Assembly (NCBI RefSeq): GCF_030580995.1
Contig: NZ_JAUQSZ010000014.1
Coordinates: 1 to 64,000, forward strand
Direction: 5' to 3'
Source of the DNA: Sphingomonas immobilis
Lineage (GTDB): Bacteria > Pseudomonadota > Alphaproteobacteria > Sphingomonadales > Sphingomonadaceae
DNA length: 64,000 nucleotides
Position numbers and translations under genes: made by a program. Positions 7,591-17,644 of the stretch are shown in pieces. Position 1 is the first letter of the stretch. The number at the start of each line of letters is the position of its first letter. The notes beneath the pieces were generated by a model. The model saw only the letters and a program-made list of their open reading frames with translations, did not search any database and was not told where the DNA came from.

Positions 7591-8478
7591 ATGTACGACT
7601 GCGTAATCATCGGAGGCGGCCCCGCGGGGCTGACAGCAGCCACCTACCTGGCCCGGTTTCTGCGTTCTACGCTGGTGATCGACGCTGGCGACGGCCGCGC
7701 CACCCGCATCCCGACGACACATAACCTCCTCGGTTTTCCAGACGGTATCTCAGGCGAAGATTTGCTTGTCCGTATGCATCGACATGCTGCTCAGTACGGT
7801 GCCGAATTGGTTACAGGGATCGTCGATCGCATCGACCGGGTCGGGACGGGTTTCGTCGTCCATACGAATGCCAAGACATTTAGCGCACGGACAATATTGC
7901 TTGCTCAAGGCGTGACGAACCATCGGCCGCGAATGGCGCAGGGAACGCATGATCAAGGCGTCGCTCAAGGACTGATACGGTATTGTCCGATCTGTGATGC
8001 CTACGAGATCCGCGGCAAGAGAGTCGCCGTGCTCGGCTGCTCCGACCATGGCGCAGCCGAGGCTCTGTTCGTTCGCCGCTACAGCGACACCGTGACCTTG
8101 CTCGCCCAAGACAGTTCGCAACTGTCGGTATCCGAGACGGCAAATCTCGCTCGAGGCGGTATTGCCGTCAAACGCGCTCCGGTTCGGGGTCTGTCAATTG
8201 ATGGAGAAATCCTGCTCGCAAATCTGACCGATGGCCAATTGCTCCATTTCGACACCCTTTATGTTGCCCTCGGAACCTCTCCTCGCTCGGAATTGGCGCG
8301 AACTGCTGGCGCAGAGCTGAGCCCGACAGGTTGCGTCGTCGTCGATGAGCACCAGCAAACGACGGTCGCCGGACTGTTTGCTGCCGGCGACATGGTTGAA
8401 GGGCTGGATCAAATTGCCGTGGCGGCAGGTCAGGCGGCTAAGGCCGCGACGGCCATCCACAATCTGTTGTCGGGCTAA
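7591..8478 (+). CDS. Thioredoxin-reductase-like FAD/NAD(P) oxidoreductase
   Basis: A 295-residue flavoprotein. The N-terminal FAD site is GGGPAGLTAATYL, the redox pair is CPIC (in RYCPICDAYEIRGKRVAVLG), the NAD(P) site follows it, and the C-terminal FAD motif is AAGDMVEGLDQIAVAAGQAAKAAT. The active-site form CPIC instead of CATC and the divergent NADP site suggest a relative of TrxB whose partner may not be ordinary thioredoxin. ATG at 7591 was preferred because the Rossmann fold begins right after it. The gene is monocistronic, ahead of the copper ATPase operon. Confidence 0.85.
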   Translation: MYDCVIIGGGPAGLTAATYLARFLRSTLVIDAGDGRATRIPTTHNLLGFPDGISGEDLLVRMHRHAAQYGAELVTGIVDRIDRVGTGFVVHTNAKTFSARTILLAQGVTNHRPRMAQGTHDQGVAQGLIRYCPICDAYEIRGKRVAVLGCSDHGAAEALFVRRYSDTVTLLAQDSSQLSVSETANLARGGIAVKRAPVRGLSIDGEILLANLTDGQLLHFDTLYVALGTSPRSELARTAGAELSPTGCVVVDEHQQTTVAGLFAAGDMVEGLDQIAVAAGQAAKAATAIHNLLSG

Positions 8479-8524
8479 GGCGGCAGCGCTGGGTGAGCCA
8501 AGCAAAAAAATAAGTGGGTCGGGC

Positions 8525-8555
8525 TTGACCCTGACACGATGTCAGACCCCAGATT
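8525..8555 (+). promoter_or_regulatory. MerR/CueR-type promoter-operator for the copper ATPase operon
   Basis: TTGACC at 8525-8530 is separated from CAGATT at 8550-8555 by 19 bases, the long spacer typical of MerR-family promoters. Centred in the spacer is a perfect dyad, CTGACA-CGA-TGTCAG (8531-8545). The operon it precedes ends in a CueR-like gene, so autoregulated copper induction is likely. Confidence 0.6.
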
Positions 8556-8582
8556 GCTATTCGTCGAAAAGGAGACGAGCCT

Positions 8583-10946
8583 GTGACTGACCCTGTTCCT
8601 GCAAGCAATTCGGGTGCGCACCACTGCTGCTCCGGCAAGCACGGCGGCGACACGGACGCGAAGAGCGCCAAGGATCCGGTTTGCGACATGAAGGTCGATC
8701 CGACAGCAACGCCTCATCATGCCTCGCATGATGGCAAGGACTATCATTTCTGTAGCGCAGGCTGTCGCACCAAGTTTGTCACCGACCCCAAGCGGTATCT
8801 GTCGGGCGAGGGCAACACGGCCGCGGTCGCAGCGCCGGGTGCGATCTGGACGTGCCCAATGCACCCGGAAATTCGTCGCGATGGTCCGGGCACCTGCCCG
8901 ATCTGCGGCATGGCGCTCGAACCCGAAGAGCCGTCGCTTGATGATGCTCCGAATCCTGAGCTGGTCGACTTCACCCGGAGGACGTGGGTGGCTGCTGTTC
9001 TTGCCGTCCCGCTGCTCGCAATCTCGATGGTCGCGGAGATGCTCGGCATGGATTTCGTGCCGCCGACATGGTCGCCCTGGGTGCAACTCGCGCTGACGGC
9101 GCCGATCGTCCTGTGGGCGGGCTGGCCATTCTTCCAGCGCGGTTGGACCTCGATCGCAACATGGCACCTCAACATGTTCACGCTCGTGGCGATCGGCGTC
9201 GGCGCGGCGTTCGCCTACAGCGTGGTCGCCACGGTCGCGCCGGGTCTGTTTCCTTCCTCCTTCCAGATGCACGGGATCGTGCCCGTTTATTACGAGGCGG
9301 CAGGCGTCGTGGTGACGCTGGTCCTGCTCGGACAGGTGCTCGAGCTGCGAGCGCGGGCTGCGACCGGTCGCGCGATCCGTGCGCTGATGGATCTTGCGCC
9401 GAAGACCGCTCGGCGGATCGATGCCGAGGGCAAAGAGGTGGAGGTCGATCTCGCCGAAGTGATGGCCGGCGACCATGTCCGCGTGCGCCCTGGTGAGGCG
9501 GTGCCGGTCGATGGCGTTGTTATCGACGGGCGCTCGTCGGTCGACGAGTCCATGATAACGGGAGAACCTGCCCCTGTCCTCAAGGAGAAGGACGCAACTG
9601 TCACGGGCGGCACCGTCAATGGCACGGGAACGCTGGTGATCGAGGCGCGCGCGGTCGGCACAGATACGGTGCTCGCGCGGATCGTGAAGATGGTCGCGGA
9701 AGCCCAGCGCAGTCGCGCGCCGATCCAGGCGGTTGCTGACCGCGTATCGGGCTGGTTTGTGCCGCTCGTCGTCGCGATCGCGATCGCGACATTCATTGTA
9801 TGGAATTTCGTCGGTCCTGAGCCGCGCTTTGGTCATGCCCTGCTCAATGCGATCGCCGTGCTCATCATCGCCTGTCCCTGTGCGCTCGGCCTGGCGACGC
9901 CAATGTCGATCATGGTAGGAACCGGCCGCGGCGCGCGTGCCGGTGTGCTCGTCAAGGATGCCGAAGCGCTGCAGATGATGGAGAAGGTCGACACGCTGGT
10001 GATCGACAAGACCGGCACGCTCACCGAAGGCCGCCCGGCCCTTACGACCATCGAGTTGGCTGAGGGGTATGAGCACAACATGGTGTTATCGGCCGCAGCC
10101 GCCGTAGAAGCTCTATCGGAACATCCGCTTGCCCAGGCCATCGTCGAAGCCGCGCGTAAAGCCGAGCTTCCGATCGCGAAAGTCGAGCAGTTCGAGTCCC
10201 AGACCGGGCTTGGTGTCAGTGGCAAGGCGAACGGGCGCGACGTGGTGGTCGGCAATGCCGAACAAATGCGTCGCGTTGGTGTGGATCCGTCATCCTTTGA
10301 TAACGTAGCCGACAAGCACCGCAGTGAGGGCGCGGGCGTGATGCTCGTAGCGATCGATGGCCACCTGGTCGGCCTCCTCGTGGTCGCAGATCCGATTAAG
10401 CAATCGGCGGCCTCCGCGATCGCCGCCCTGCGCGAGGAAGGGCTGCGGATCGTGATGCTGACCGGCGACGCGAGAGCGACAGCCGATGCGGTGGCGCGGG
10501 CTATCGGCGGCATTGACGAAGTCCATGCCGGGCTGAAGCCCGAGGACAAGGCCCGCATCATTGGTGAACTCAAAGCAAAAGGCGCAGTGGTCGCGATGGC
10601 CGGCGACGGGATCAACGACGCCCCGGCGCTGGCGGCGGCGGATGTCGGCGTCGCCATGGGCACCGGGACTGACGTGGCCATCGAGAGCGCGGGCATGACG
10701 CTGACCAAGGGCGATCTCGCCGCGATGGTTCGTGCACGCCGGCTCGCGGTCGCCACCATGCGCAACATCCGGCAGAACCTGTTCTTCTCGTTCGTCTTCA
10801 ACGGGGTCGGCGTACCGGTCGCTGCCGGTATCCTCTACCCCATCGCAGGCATCTTGCTGTCGCCGATGATCGCTGGCGCCGCGATGGCACTGTCGAGCTT
10901 CACGGTGGTGACCAATGCCCTCAGACTCAACCGGGCCAGGCTATGA
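8583..10946 (+). CDS. Copper-translocating P-type ATPase with N-terminal YHS and metal-binding domains
   Basis: A 787-residue P1B-1 ATPase that exports Cu(I) from the cytoplasm. In place of CxxC HMA domains, the N-terminus has a His/Cys patch (HHCCSGKH), a YHS domain ([10 protein letters not shown] ... YHFCSAGC) and a [20 protein letters not shown] metal-binding domain. Then follow the actuator loop (ITGEP), the membrane CPC motif at about 431-433, the phosphorylation site DKTGT with Asp at about 475, and the hinge [12 protein letters not shown] at 8583 is preceded by AAGGAG. Its stop overlaps the MerR regulator start by ATGA. The gene corresponds to copA/actP/cueA in other organisms; no symbol is given to avoid confusion with the oxidase copA. 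Confidence 0.95.
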   Translation: MTDPVPASNSGAHHCCSGKHGGDTDAKSAKDPVCDMKVDPTATPHHASHDGKDYHFCSAGCRTKFVTDPKRYLSGEGNTAAVAAPGAIWTCPMHPEIRRDGPGTCPICGMALEPEEPSLDDAPNPELVDFTRRTWVAAVLAVPLLAISMVAEMLGMDFVPPTWSPWVQLALTAPIVLWAGWPFFQRGWTSIATWHLNMFTLVAIGVGAAFAYSVVATVAPGLFPSSFQMHGIVPVYYEAAGVVVTLVLLGQVLELRARAATGRAIRALMDLAPKTARRIDAEGKEVEVDLAEVMAGDHVRVRPGEAVPVDGVVIDGRSSVDESMITGEPAPVLKEKDATVTGGTVNGTGTLVIEARAVGTDTVLARIVKMVAEAQRSRAPIQAVADRVSGWFVPLVVAIAIATFIVWNFVGPEPRFGHALLNAIAVLIIACPCALGLATPMSIMVGTGRGARAGVLVKDAEALQMMEKVDTLVIDKTGTLTEGRPALTTIELAEGYEHNMVLSAAAAVEALSEHPLAQAIVEAARKAELPIAKVEQFESQTGLGVSGKANGRDVVVGNAEQMRRVGVDPSSFDNVADKHRSEGAGVMLVAIDGHLVGLLVVADPIKQSAASAIAALREEGLRIVMLTGDARATADAVARAIGGIDEVHAGLKPEDKARIIGELKAKGAVVAMAGDGINDAPALAAADVGVAMGTGTDVAIESAGMTLTKGDLAAMVRARRLAVATMRNIRQNLFFSFVFNGVGVPVAAGILYPIAGILLSPMIAGAAMALSSFTVVTNALRLNRARL

Positions 10947-11332
10947 AGATCGGCGAGGCATCGAGCGCCAGCGGCGTCTCGCAGCGCATGATTCGCCATT
11001 ATGAGAAGATCGGCCTGATCGGTGCCGCGCCGCGCCGCCAGTCTGGCTATCGTGATTATTCCGATGCCGATCTCCATCGACTGCGGTTCATTGCCAATGC
11101 CCGCGACCTTGGTTTTCCGATCGAGGATATTCGCTCGCTGCTAAGCTTGTGGTCGGACGGTGCGCGTGAAAGCGCCGACGTGAAGCACATCGCATTGTCC
11201 CGTGCCGCCGAATTGCATCGCAAGGCGCTTGGATTGGAAGCGCTCAGAAGATCGTTGCTGGACCTTGCCGAGCGTTGCAACGGGGACGAGAGGCCAGATT
11301 GTCCCATCATCGACGCACTACAAACCAAATGA
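10943..11332 (+). CDS. cueR: MerR-family copper-responsive regulator (CueR-like)
   Basis: A 129-residue regulator with the MerR helix-turn-helix at the N-terminus ([25 protein letters not shown]), the RRQSGYRDY wing, a dimerisation helix, and the C-terminal metal loop CNGDERPDC followed by PIIDAL. The two cysteines are spaced CX7C exactly as in CueR, which coordinates Cu(I) linearly, and Ser77-type features fit monovalent metal sensors. It overlaps the ATPase gene (ATGA) and would act on the 19-base-spacer promoter at 8525-8555. Confidence 0.92.
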   Translation: MKIGEASSASGVSQRMIRHYEKIGLIGAAPRRQSGYRDYSDADLHRLRFIANARDLGFPIEDIRSLLSLWSDGARESADVKHIALSRAAELHRKALGLEALRRSLLDLAERCNGDERPDCPIIDALQTK

Positions 11333-11671
11333 TTTGGGTGAAGCTTGCACACCGATAGGTCTTCGAAACGAATAAGAAGCGGCCGTATCTAGGGTGCCGG
11401 ACGATGCCAGCGGGTCGCGATTTGGTGACCTTGCCGGTGCACAATGAAGGTCAGCAGCCTCTTGATGCTCGGTTGAGGTCGGTCAGCGCTGAAGGCTCCA
11501 GCCAGTCTTGTTCCGCTGCTTCATCTCGACGAAATCAATGTGAAAGCGCAATTTTCGGTGACGTGGTCGACCAGTTCGGGCAGCAACGGGCGGCAGTCCG
11601 CGAAGGGTTAGGACTGGCGTACGACCGCTGATACTCTCCCCCCTGGGGACCGTGCAGCGCGAGCTGCGCGG
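11333..11671. other. Intergenic region upstream of the helicase-nuclease gene
   Basis: About 340 bases without a convincing gene; short open frames here lack ribosome sites and resemble nothing I recognise. No strong promoter, repeat or terminator was seen. Confidence 0.4.
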
Positions 11672-14600
11672 TTGAATTCGGTGCGTGGGGTGGGTGCTTT
11701 GAATATCGCAGGTGAAACGATCAAGGAGATATCGATCAAGGTATCTCAGTATTTCCTCGACTTCTTGGAGTCCGATTTCAAGCGCCAACAGGCGCCGCGC
11801 CGTCGCATCGTCCTTCAGAACGAAAGCGGGTTCCGCTCGGCGATGCGCGTGGCCGTCTATCCAGGCCTCCAGCACAACCTTTGGCAAATCATGGGGAAGC
11901 GGTCCGAAGGCGATCCGACGCTCAAATTCGCGCCTCGCATCTATGCGCGCCCCATCACGAACACGCTGCGTGTTATCATCAAGGATCAGGTCCAGGCGCT
12001 CACCGACGACAATCTGCTCAGCGTTAGGGCGGCTGTTTTCGCCGATGCCGAGGCAAGCCGAGGGCTGGCGGTCGAAAATCCCGAGGAATGGGTCGATCGA
12101 ATCCGGCTCAAGCTCGCCGACGAGATCCGCCAACAGGTTGTAGCCCCTCTCCTCGCGCTCCTCGACGGTCCGCTCTCGCAGCAATCCTATTCGGTCCACG
12201 ATTCCATATACTCCGCGGAAGCCGAGCTGATCGAAATCGTCGCGGCACGGCTGGATGCCGTCCTGCCGGAGGTACTGAGCCGGTTTCTCGCCACGGGCGA
12301 GAATGGCGAGCTGATCGAGCTCTTCGAAAGCCACCTCGCCCTCGACGACGTTCGCGCCGAGGTGCTGAGCTACTTCGAAAACTTTATGGCGGCCGACGCC
12401 TTTCTCGAATTCCGAGATCTCGACACCTACGCGATGACCGGCGAAGGCTTGCAGCTCTATCTCTATATTGGCCAGCTCAAATATGGCGGCCACGCCTATC
12501 CGCTTTTCTACGTGCCGATCGAGGTTACCCGCGGAGACGGCGGTTACACGCTCACGCTCCTGAACCATCTCTATGCGAACAAGCGCGCGATTGATTACGT
12601 GCTGCAGGAGCTTGGCGAGCGGCAGCTCCGCCAATGGCTGAGTCCCATCACTGACCGGATCACTTACCTCGCCGAAGGCGAGAGCCTTGCGGACGCGGTT
12701 CAACCCCTGTTCCGCAAGATCGCCAATGCCCTCGATCTGGGCGGGCAAATCGAGTTGCAGCCGGGACCGATCAGCGAGGCGTCGAACACCGGCGTTCATT
12801 TGTCGACCGCGCTCCATATCGCTGTCTTCGACCGGTCGGACGAGGCTCTCCTCAACGACTATGAGGAGATGATCACGCAGGCTCGCCTAGACGAGCCCGG
12901 CGTCATGGAGCTGTTCCAGGGTATCGTCGGCAGCGTGCTGACGGAGAACCCCAAAAGCATCATGCCTGAAATCGACGCGCAGTGGGACAGCCGCTCGATC
13001 GTTGACAGGGTCGTGATCGATTCCCCGGTTCCTCTGAATGAGGAGCAGATCAAGATCCTCAATGCCATCCAGCATCCCGATGGCCGCATCATCGTCGTCG
13101 AGGGGCCGCCGGGCACGGGCAAATCGCACACCATCACTGCTATCGCGGCCGACTGTGCGCTCAAAGGCAAATCCTGCCTGATCCTGTCGGACAAAACAGA
13201 AGCGCTAAACGTCGTGCAGACGAAGCTTTCCGACACAATGAGCCAGGTCCGGCACAGCAAGGACTTCTTGAATCCGATCCTGCGGCTCGGTCAGGATCAG
13301 GCCAATTTCAAGAAGCTGACATCACAACAGGCGCTGACGCAGATCACGGCTTACGTCCGGGCCGCGCGCGCTAACCAGCAAAAGATCTCCGGCGAACTCA
13401 CCGACACTCGTGACATGATGAAGGACCGGATCGACCGGACCGTTGGTTCGCTCGGGCAACTCTCGCTTCGGGAGATCGCCGAATTCTATCTCGTCGAGCG
13501 CGACATCGAGGGTATCGATCGGGCGCTCGCGGAGCGTCTGCGTATGGTCGATGCAACCCCGATCCAAGCTGAATTGCAGAAGATCGAGGGCGATGAGGCC
13601 ACGCTAAAGACCTATCTCGTCGACGCTTTCAAACGCCTGCCCGCCGCGTCGGAGGTGAGCCGCGACGTACTCGAACAACAGCTTGTCATGGATGCCGCCA
13701 TCCGCGACCTCGCCGCTCAGGTCGATCCCGCGCCATTCGGCATCTTTGACGGCTGCACAAACGAGCAACTCGCCGATCTGTCCCGCTGGTTGCTCGAATA
13801 TGACCAACTCAGGATGCCGATCCTGGGTTATCTGTTTCGCGGCAGCGCCGTGAGGGCGATCGAGCGCGATCTCAACAGCACATTCTCCGCCACGCGCCCC
13901 GTCCTGATGCGCCGTGAGATCTCGGCCCTCCGGGATGTTCAGCGTCACGCGACGACGCTCAAGCGCGGGCTGGTTGAGCACAACATCTCCGAGACCTTTT
14001 TAAGTCTGGTGTATCGACAGATCGCGCAGGGACGCGTTCCCCCTGCCCTCACCGCGAGCGTCCGCGACATCGTCATCGGGTTCGGCAAGGCCTTCAAGGG
14101 CGACTTTCCCTCCGCACTCCTTGTCAGCGAGCCAGACGTCGCCGCTGAGCGCTGGGTGTCGGCCCTTCGCTACGTACGGGGTTTGGCGGGGATCAACGCG
14201 GTCTTCGCGAAGGCTCCCGAGTTCGACTACGCCGGCAGCAAGTCCGTTCTGGAGCGGCTGAACGTGTCCGTCATGAACGCCGAGGTCGATGCGCGGCTGG
14301 TGGATTTCATGAACAACTCGCGTGCGGATGCCCGTGTCCTGTCGTCCATCATCGCCAACCGCCAGAAATTCCCCGAAGAGAAATTCGACGGGGTCAAAAA
14401 CGCGTTTCCGGTGATCATCGCCAACATCCGTCAGTTTGGCGAGTATATGCCGCTTGCGCCGGGCGTCTTCGATGTCGTGGTAATCGACGAGGCTTCCCAG
14501 GTGTCAGTCGCTCAGGCCTTTCCTGCGATGCTGCGCGCGAAGAAGCTCGTCGTGCTCGGTGACACCAAGCAGTTCAGCAACACCAAATCATCCAACGCCA

Positions 14601-16060
14601 GCATCGCGCTCAACGACAAATACAAGTCTGACCTCAACGCCTTTTTCCGCCAGAAGGTCGCGCATGACGCTGGCACTTTGCAGCGCCTGTCGCGCTTCGA
14701 CGTCAAATGCTCGATCCTCGAATTTTGTCAGCTCTGCGCCAACTTCTCGATCATGCTGCGCAAGCATTTCCGCTCCTATCAGGAGCTGATCAGCTATTCA
14801 TCGCAGACCTTCTACGGAAGCCAGCTTCAGGCGATCAAGATCCGGGGCGTCCCGCTCGACGAGGTGATCCGCTTCGATCAGGTCGAAGCGTCGGCCATGC
14901 CGACCACGCGCGGCACCAACATGGCGGAAGCGAACTTCATTCTCGAGCAACTCCTCGATCTTCTCGATGATGAGGAACCGCCCACCGTTGGGGTCATCAC
15001 GCCATTCCGCGAGCAGCAGGCACTTTTGACGAAGCTGCTCTTCTCGCACGCGAGCGGTGCCGATTTTCAGGAGAAGCTTCGCCTCAAGGTGATGACCTTC
15101 GACAGCTGTCAGGGTGAAGAGCGGAAAATCATCTTCTACTCCATGGTTGCGACCGCCGAGCATGACGCGCTGAATTATGTGTTCCCGGTCGATCTCGCCG
15201 ACGCCGAAGAGAAGGTGGAAGAGAAGCTCAAGGTCCAGCGGCTCAACGTCGGGTTCAGCCGCGCCGAAGAAATGATCTGGTTCGTCACCTCAAAGCCAAT
15301 CGGAGACTTCAAGGGTTCGATCGCCCGCGTGCTGAACCACTATAACAACCTGCTGCTAAAAGGGGACGTGACGCCCGATCGGACCGACGCCAACAGTCCA
15401 ATGGAGGCGAAGGTCCTCGACTGGCTTCAGAAGACGCCCTTCTACCAGCAGCACCGTGACAGTGTGGAAATCCTGCCTCAGTTTCCGATCGGCGACTATC
15501 TGCGCCAGCTCGATCCCACCTACAAGCATCCCGCTTGGCGCGTGGATTTTCTCGTGACCTTCCTATCGGACGAAGGAATCGCGCGCATCGTCATCGAGTA
15601 TGACGGGTTCGAGCATCACTTCCAAAAGGGCAAGGAGGTCAATATCGGCTCCCACGAACGCTACCTGCTCGAAGCCGATGTCGAACGACAGCTCACGCTG
15701 GAAAGCTATGGCTACCGCTTCTTGCGGATCAACAGATTCAATCTTGGCAAAGATCCCGTCCAGACATTGTCCGACCGACTGACCCGGTTGGTCGAGAAGC
15801 TCTATAACGACAATGAGGTCATTGCCGTCGAGGAGGTGCAGGCTATGGCCGGAGGCCTCGCATCGAAAGAGCTGAAAGAATGTACGCGTTGCAGCTCGAT
15901 CAAGCCTTTGCGCGATTTCTTCGACCCCTCGCTCAACGGCGGTGCCGGATCCAGCGGTCGCGTTTGCATGGCCTGCAAGGGTGCTGACGCCACGGCGAAA
16001 GCCGCAAAGGCAAGTACCGGCGGCCGTGGGCGTCGGAGATACCATCGGCGATGGCGCTGA
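11672..16060 (+). CDS. SF1 (DNA2/NAM7-like) helicase with C-terminal endonuclease and zinc finger
   Basis: A very large protein (1462 residues from this start). Residues 1-400 are a family-specific N-terminal region. The helicase Walker A is GPPGTGKSHT at about 478 and Walker B is VVIDEASQ at about 939, followed by the motif III-like LGDTKQF and late motifs VMTFDSCQGEE and LNVGFSRAEE. Near 1290-1315 VDFLVTF...IVIEYDGFEHHF looks like a Vsr/DUF2726-type PD-(D/E)XK nuclease. The extreme C-terminus has CTRC...CMAC spaced like a zinc finger. Single-gene helicase-nuclease fusions of this type include phage-defence proteins. It stands alone on the plus strand. The start is uncertain: TTG 11672, GTG 11681 and TTG 11699 are in frame and none has a strong ribosome site. 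Confidence 0.85.
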   Translation: MNSVRGVGALNIAGETIKEISIKVSQYFLDFLESDFKRQQAPRRRIVLQNESGFRSAMRVAVYPGLQHNLWQIMGKRSEGDPTLKFAPRIYARPITNTLRVIIKDQVQALTDDNLLSVRAAVFADAEASRGLAVENPEEWVDRIRLKLADEIRQQVVAPLLALLDGPLSQQSYSVHDSIYSAEAELIEIVAARLDAVLPEVLSRFLATGENGELIELFESHLALDDVRAEVLSYFENFMAADAFLEFRDLDTYAMTGEGLQLYLYIGQLKYGGHAYPLFYVPIEVTRGDGGYTLTLLNHLYANKRAIDYVLQELGERQLRQWLSPITDRITYLAEGESLADAVQPLFRKIANALDLGGQIELQPGPISEASNTGVHLSTALHIAVFDRSDEALLNDYEEMITQARLDEPGVMELFQGIVGSVLTENPKSIMPEIDAQWDSRSIVDRVVIDSPVPLNEEQIKILNAIQHPDGRIIVVEGPPGTGKSHTITAIAADCALKGKSCLILSDKTEALNVVQTKLSDTMSQVRHSKDFLNPILRLGQDQANFKKLTSQQALTQITAYVRAARANQQKISGELTDTRDMMKDRIDRTVGSLGQLSLREIAEFYLVERDIEGIDRALAERLRMVDATPIQAELQKIEGDEATLKTYLVDAFKRLPAASEVSRDVLEQQLVMDAAIRDLAAQVDPAPFGIFDGCTNEQLADLSRWLLEYDQLRMPILGYLFRGSAVRAIERDLNSTFSATRPVLMRREISALRDVQRHATTLKRGLVEHNISETFLSLVYRQIAQGRVPPALTASVRDIVIGFGKAFKGDFPSALLVSEPDVAAERWVSALRYVRGLAGINAVFAKAPEFDYAGSKSVLERLNVSVMNAEVDARLVDFMNNSRADARVLSSIIANRQKFPEEKFDGVKNAFPVIIANIRQFGEYMPLAPGVFDVVVIDEASQVSVAQAFPAMLRAKKLVVLGDTKQFSNTKSSNASIALNDKYKSDLNAFFRQKVAHDAGTLQRLSRFDVKCSILEFCQLCANFSIMLRKHFRSYQELISYSSQTFYGSQLQAIKIRGVPLDEVIRFDQVEASAMPTTRGTNMAEANFILEQLLDLLDDEEPPTVGVITPFREQQALLTKLLFSHASGADFQEKLRLKVMTFDSCQGEERKIIFYSMVATAEHDALNYVFPVDLADAEEKVEEKLKVQRLNVGFSRAEEMIWFVTSKPIGDFKGSIARVLNHYNNLLLKGDVTPDRTDANSPMEAKVLDWLQKTPFYQQHRDSVEILPQFPIGDYLRQLDPTYKHPAWRVDFLVTFLSDEGIARIVIEYDGFEHHFQKGKEVNIGSHERYLLEADVERQLTLESYGYRFLRINRFNLGKDPVQTLSDRLTRLVEKLYNDNEVIAVEEVQAMAGGLASKELKECTRCSSIKPLRDFFDPSLNGGAGSSGRVCMACKGADATAKAAKASTGGRGRRRYHRRWR

Positions 16061-16170
16061 GAACGAAATCGCGACGGCGTCGATCATACGAGCCGAAGCC
16101 AGAACTCGCGCGCGGCTAGAACGCACGTCGCGGTTGCTAGTTATCACGCGAGCCCGTCGTTGATCGAAAC

Positions 16171-16703
16171 TCACCTGCCATCTACTCTCGAAAGATTGGC
16201 AAAAGTCGAAAGTGTCTCATGCAGCGGCAGACCTATATCGTACACGGTCGTCTCGCGTCCCGTGAGATCCGTCTCGACGCCGCTCGCAACCGGCACCACG
16301 GCACCCAGGTAATGGCGTTCGAGCAACTGGCGGCACGCCTTGCCGGCGGCTTCGCGCGCGCCATCAACAGACGCATCGTACCGCCGTAGCAATCATGCGG
16401 CGCGAGGATGAGATCGCCGGGACCCATTCTCCCGACGAGAAGATCGAGCGCGGCCATGCCGCTCGCCGTGATGACTGCGCCTGCCCCGCCTTCCAGCTTC
16501 GCAAGTGCCTGCCCGAGAAGATCGCGGGTGGGATTACCCGCCCGACCATAGTCATAGGAGCGCGGTTGATCGTAGCCAGAAAACTCATAGGTGCTCGAAA
16601 GATAAAGCGGCGGAGCGACAGCTCCAAAGGCCACATCGCTGGCAACGCCGTGCGCGGCGGCGATCGTCTGGGCGCGAGGGGCCTGATCTTTGGGTTCAGT
16701 CAT
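16171..16703 (-). pseudogene. Truncated cystathionine gamma-synthase / PLP-dependent sulfhydrylase remnant
   Basis: The first ~112 residues from the ATG at 16703 clearly belong to the Cys/Met-metabolism PLP family: APPLYLSSTYEFSGYDQPR, SYDYGRAGNPTRDLL, LEGGAGAVITASGMAALDL and HDCYGGTMRLL. After this the family sequence stops: neither the lysine active-site region nor the C-terminal domain follows. The remaining reading to the stop (16233), and an overlapping frame ending at 16171, are unrelated. A full enzyme is about 390 residues, so this is an inactive fragment. It sits beside a cysJ-like fragment, suggesting a deletion through a sulfur-metabolism locus. Confidence 0.75.
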
Positions 16704-16972
16704 TGAATCAACGCCCCTCTGTTACTTGGCGCACGATGCCAGCTTGGTCGAATGGCCCGTTCGCGTCCCAAATATTTTGTAGGTGACCGGCCTGACCGAA
16801 CTTCGGAAAGACGCCGGCTGCGGCAGGTGGACCGCGCGCCAGCGTCTAACCTGGTGAAGTAGCCGCTAAACCAAGACGCCTGCGCTGCCGTCAGCGATGC
16901 GGTCATATCCTGCATCGATCGCCATCGCTCCAGGGTCAGGGGATTCCCCGGATACTCCGTCTGCGTCATGCA
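16700..16972 (-). pseudogene. Remnant of sulfite reductase flavoprotein (CysJ) N-terminus
   Basis: From the ATG at 16972 the first ~40 residues (NPLTLERWRSMQ ... LTAAQASWFSGYFTRLDAG) resemble the start of CysJ, where an L-x-x-x-Q-x-x-W-x-S-G-Y-F pattern precedes the flavodoxin domain. The flavodoxin motif never appears, and the rest is low-complexity Arg/Ser sequence up to the stop. A functional CysJ is about 600 residues. The match is short, so I hold it with moderate confidence. Confidence 0.5.
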
Positions 16973-17153
16973 TTTGTCCTCGGCTTCTGGCTCCCTTCCC
17001 GCGCTCCGGCCTGCTTTCACAGGATCCTCTCCGGGCGCTGTTGTCGCGAAGCAACTTCACTCTGCACATCGCGTTGTGTCGGTTAGAATGTCAGACGACA
17101 AATGAATGTTATTTCTGTTTTAGCGCATCATAATTGCATTAAATGGCACTTGC

Positions 17154-17567
17154 TCACCCCAGTTGTTCGAAGATGCCGGTGAAGACCGGCCGCAAGCGCT
17201 GGATTTCCTCGCGATGGACAGCGGACAGGGCGTCGAGCAGGGCATAGGCCTTGGGTGTGAGGCGCAGCAGCGCCCGCCTGCGATCGGTAGCAGCCGCCTC
17301 GCGCGTAATAAGCGCCAACGCCTCGAGGCGATTGACCAGGCCCGTGGCGCTGTGCGGCTTTAATATCAGACGCTCCGCGACATGACCGACGGTGGCTTCA
17401 TCCGGCGGACAGCCCCGGATCGCGAGGAGCACCTGGTGCTGTTGCGGCGTCAACCCGACTTCGATGGCCTTTTCCTCGCTGAACGCCTGGAAGCGGCGAA
17501 TGGCATGGCGAAAAGAGGCCAGCGCCACATAGTCGGCATCGCCCAGCAATTTATCCTTTCGCCCCAA
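17154..17567 (-). CDS. MarR-family transcriptional regulator
   Basis: A winged-helix regulator of about 137 residues: DADYVALASFRHAIRRFQAFSEEKAIEVGLTPQQHQVLLAI, then the recognition region VGHVAERLILKPHSATGLVNRLEALALI and wing DRRRALLRLTP. An open frame reaches GTG at 17618, but a palindrome (17591-17603) lies inside that extension and family similarity begins later. TTG at 17567 has GAGG five bases upstream, and TTG 17546 is also possible. It is divergent from the ClC transporter gene, which it probably controls. The effector is unknown. Confidence 0.85.
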   Translation of the reverse strand: MGRKDKLLGDADYVALASFRHAIRRFQAFSEEKAIEVGLTPQQHQVLLAIRGCPPDEATVGHVAERLILKPHSATGLVNRLEALALITREAAATDRRRALLRLTPKAYALLDALSAVHREEIQRLRPVFTGIFEQLG

Positions 17568-17590
17568 ATGATCCTCACTGATTGAATTAC

Positions 17591-17603
17591 ATCGCAATGC
17601 GAT
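17591..17603. promoter_or_regulatory. Palindromic operator between MarR and ClC genes
   Basis: ATCGCA-A-TGCGAT is a perfect 6-1-6 palindrome; with flanks it reads TACATCGCAATGCGATATA, a 9-1-9 palindrome with one mismatch. It is placed where a MarR dimer would block both divergent genes. It matches 15 of 19 positions of the core of the longer palindrome at 25285-25307. Confidence 0.6.
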
Positions 17604-17644
17604 ATAGTCGGCGTGCACTGCTTTTCACAGGATAATGCTGATTC

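Noticed and set aside
8475-10076. A 533-codon minus-strand open frame opposite the copper ATPase
   Set aside because: Composition is His/Arg/Asp-rich low-complexity sequence typical of an antisense frame, and the ATPase on the other strand is unambiguous.
11483-12817. A 444-codon minus-strand open frame opposite the start of the helicase gene
   Set aside because: Antisense shadow without ribosome site or domain; the plus-strand helicase frame is continuous.
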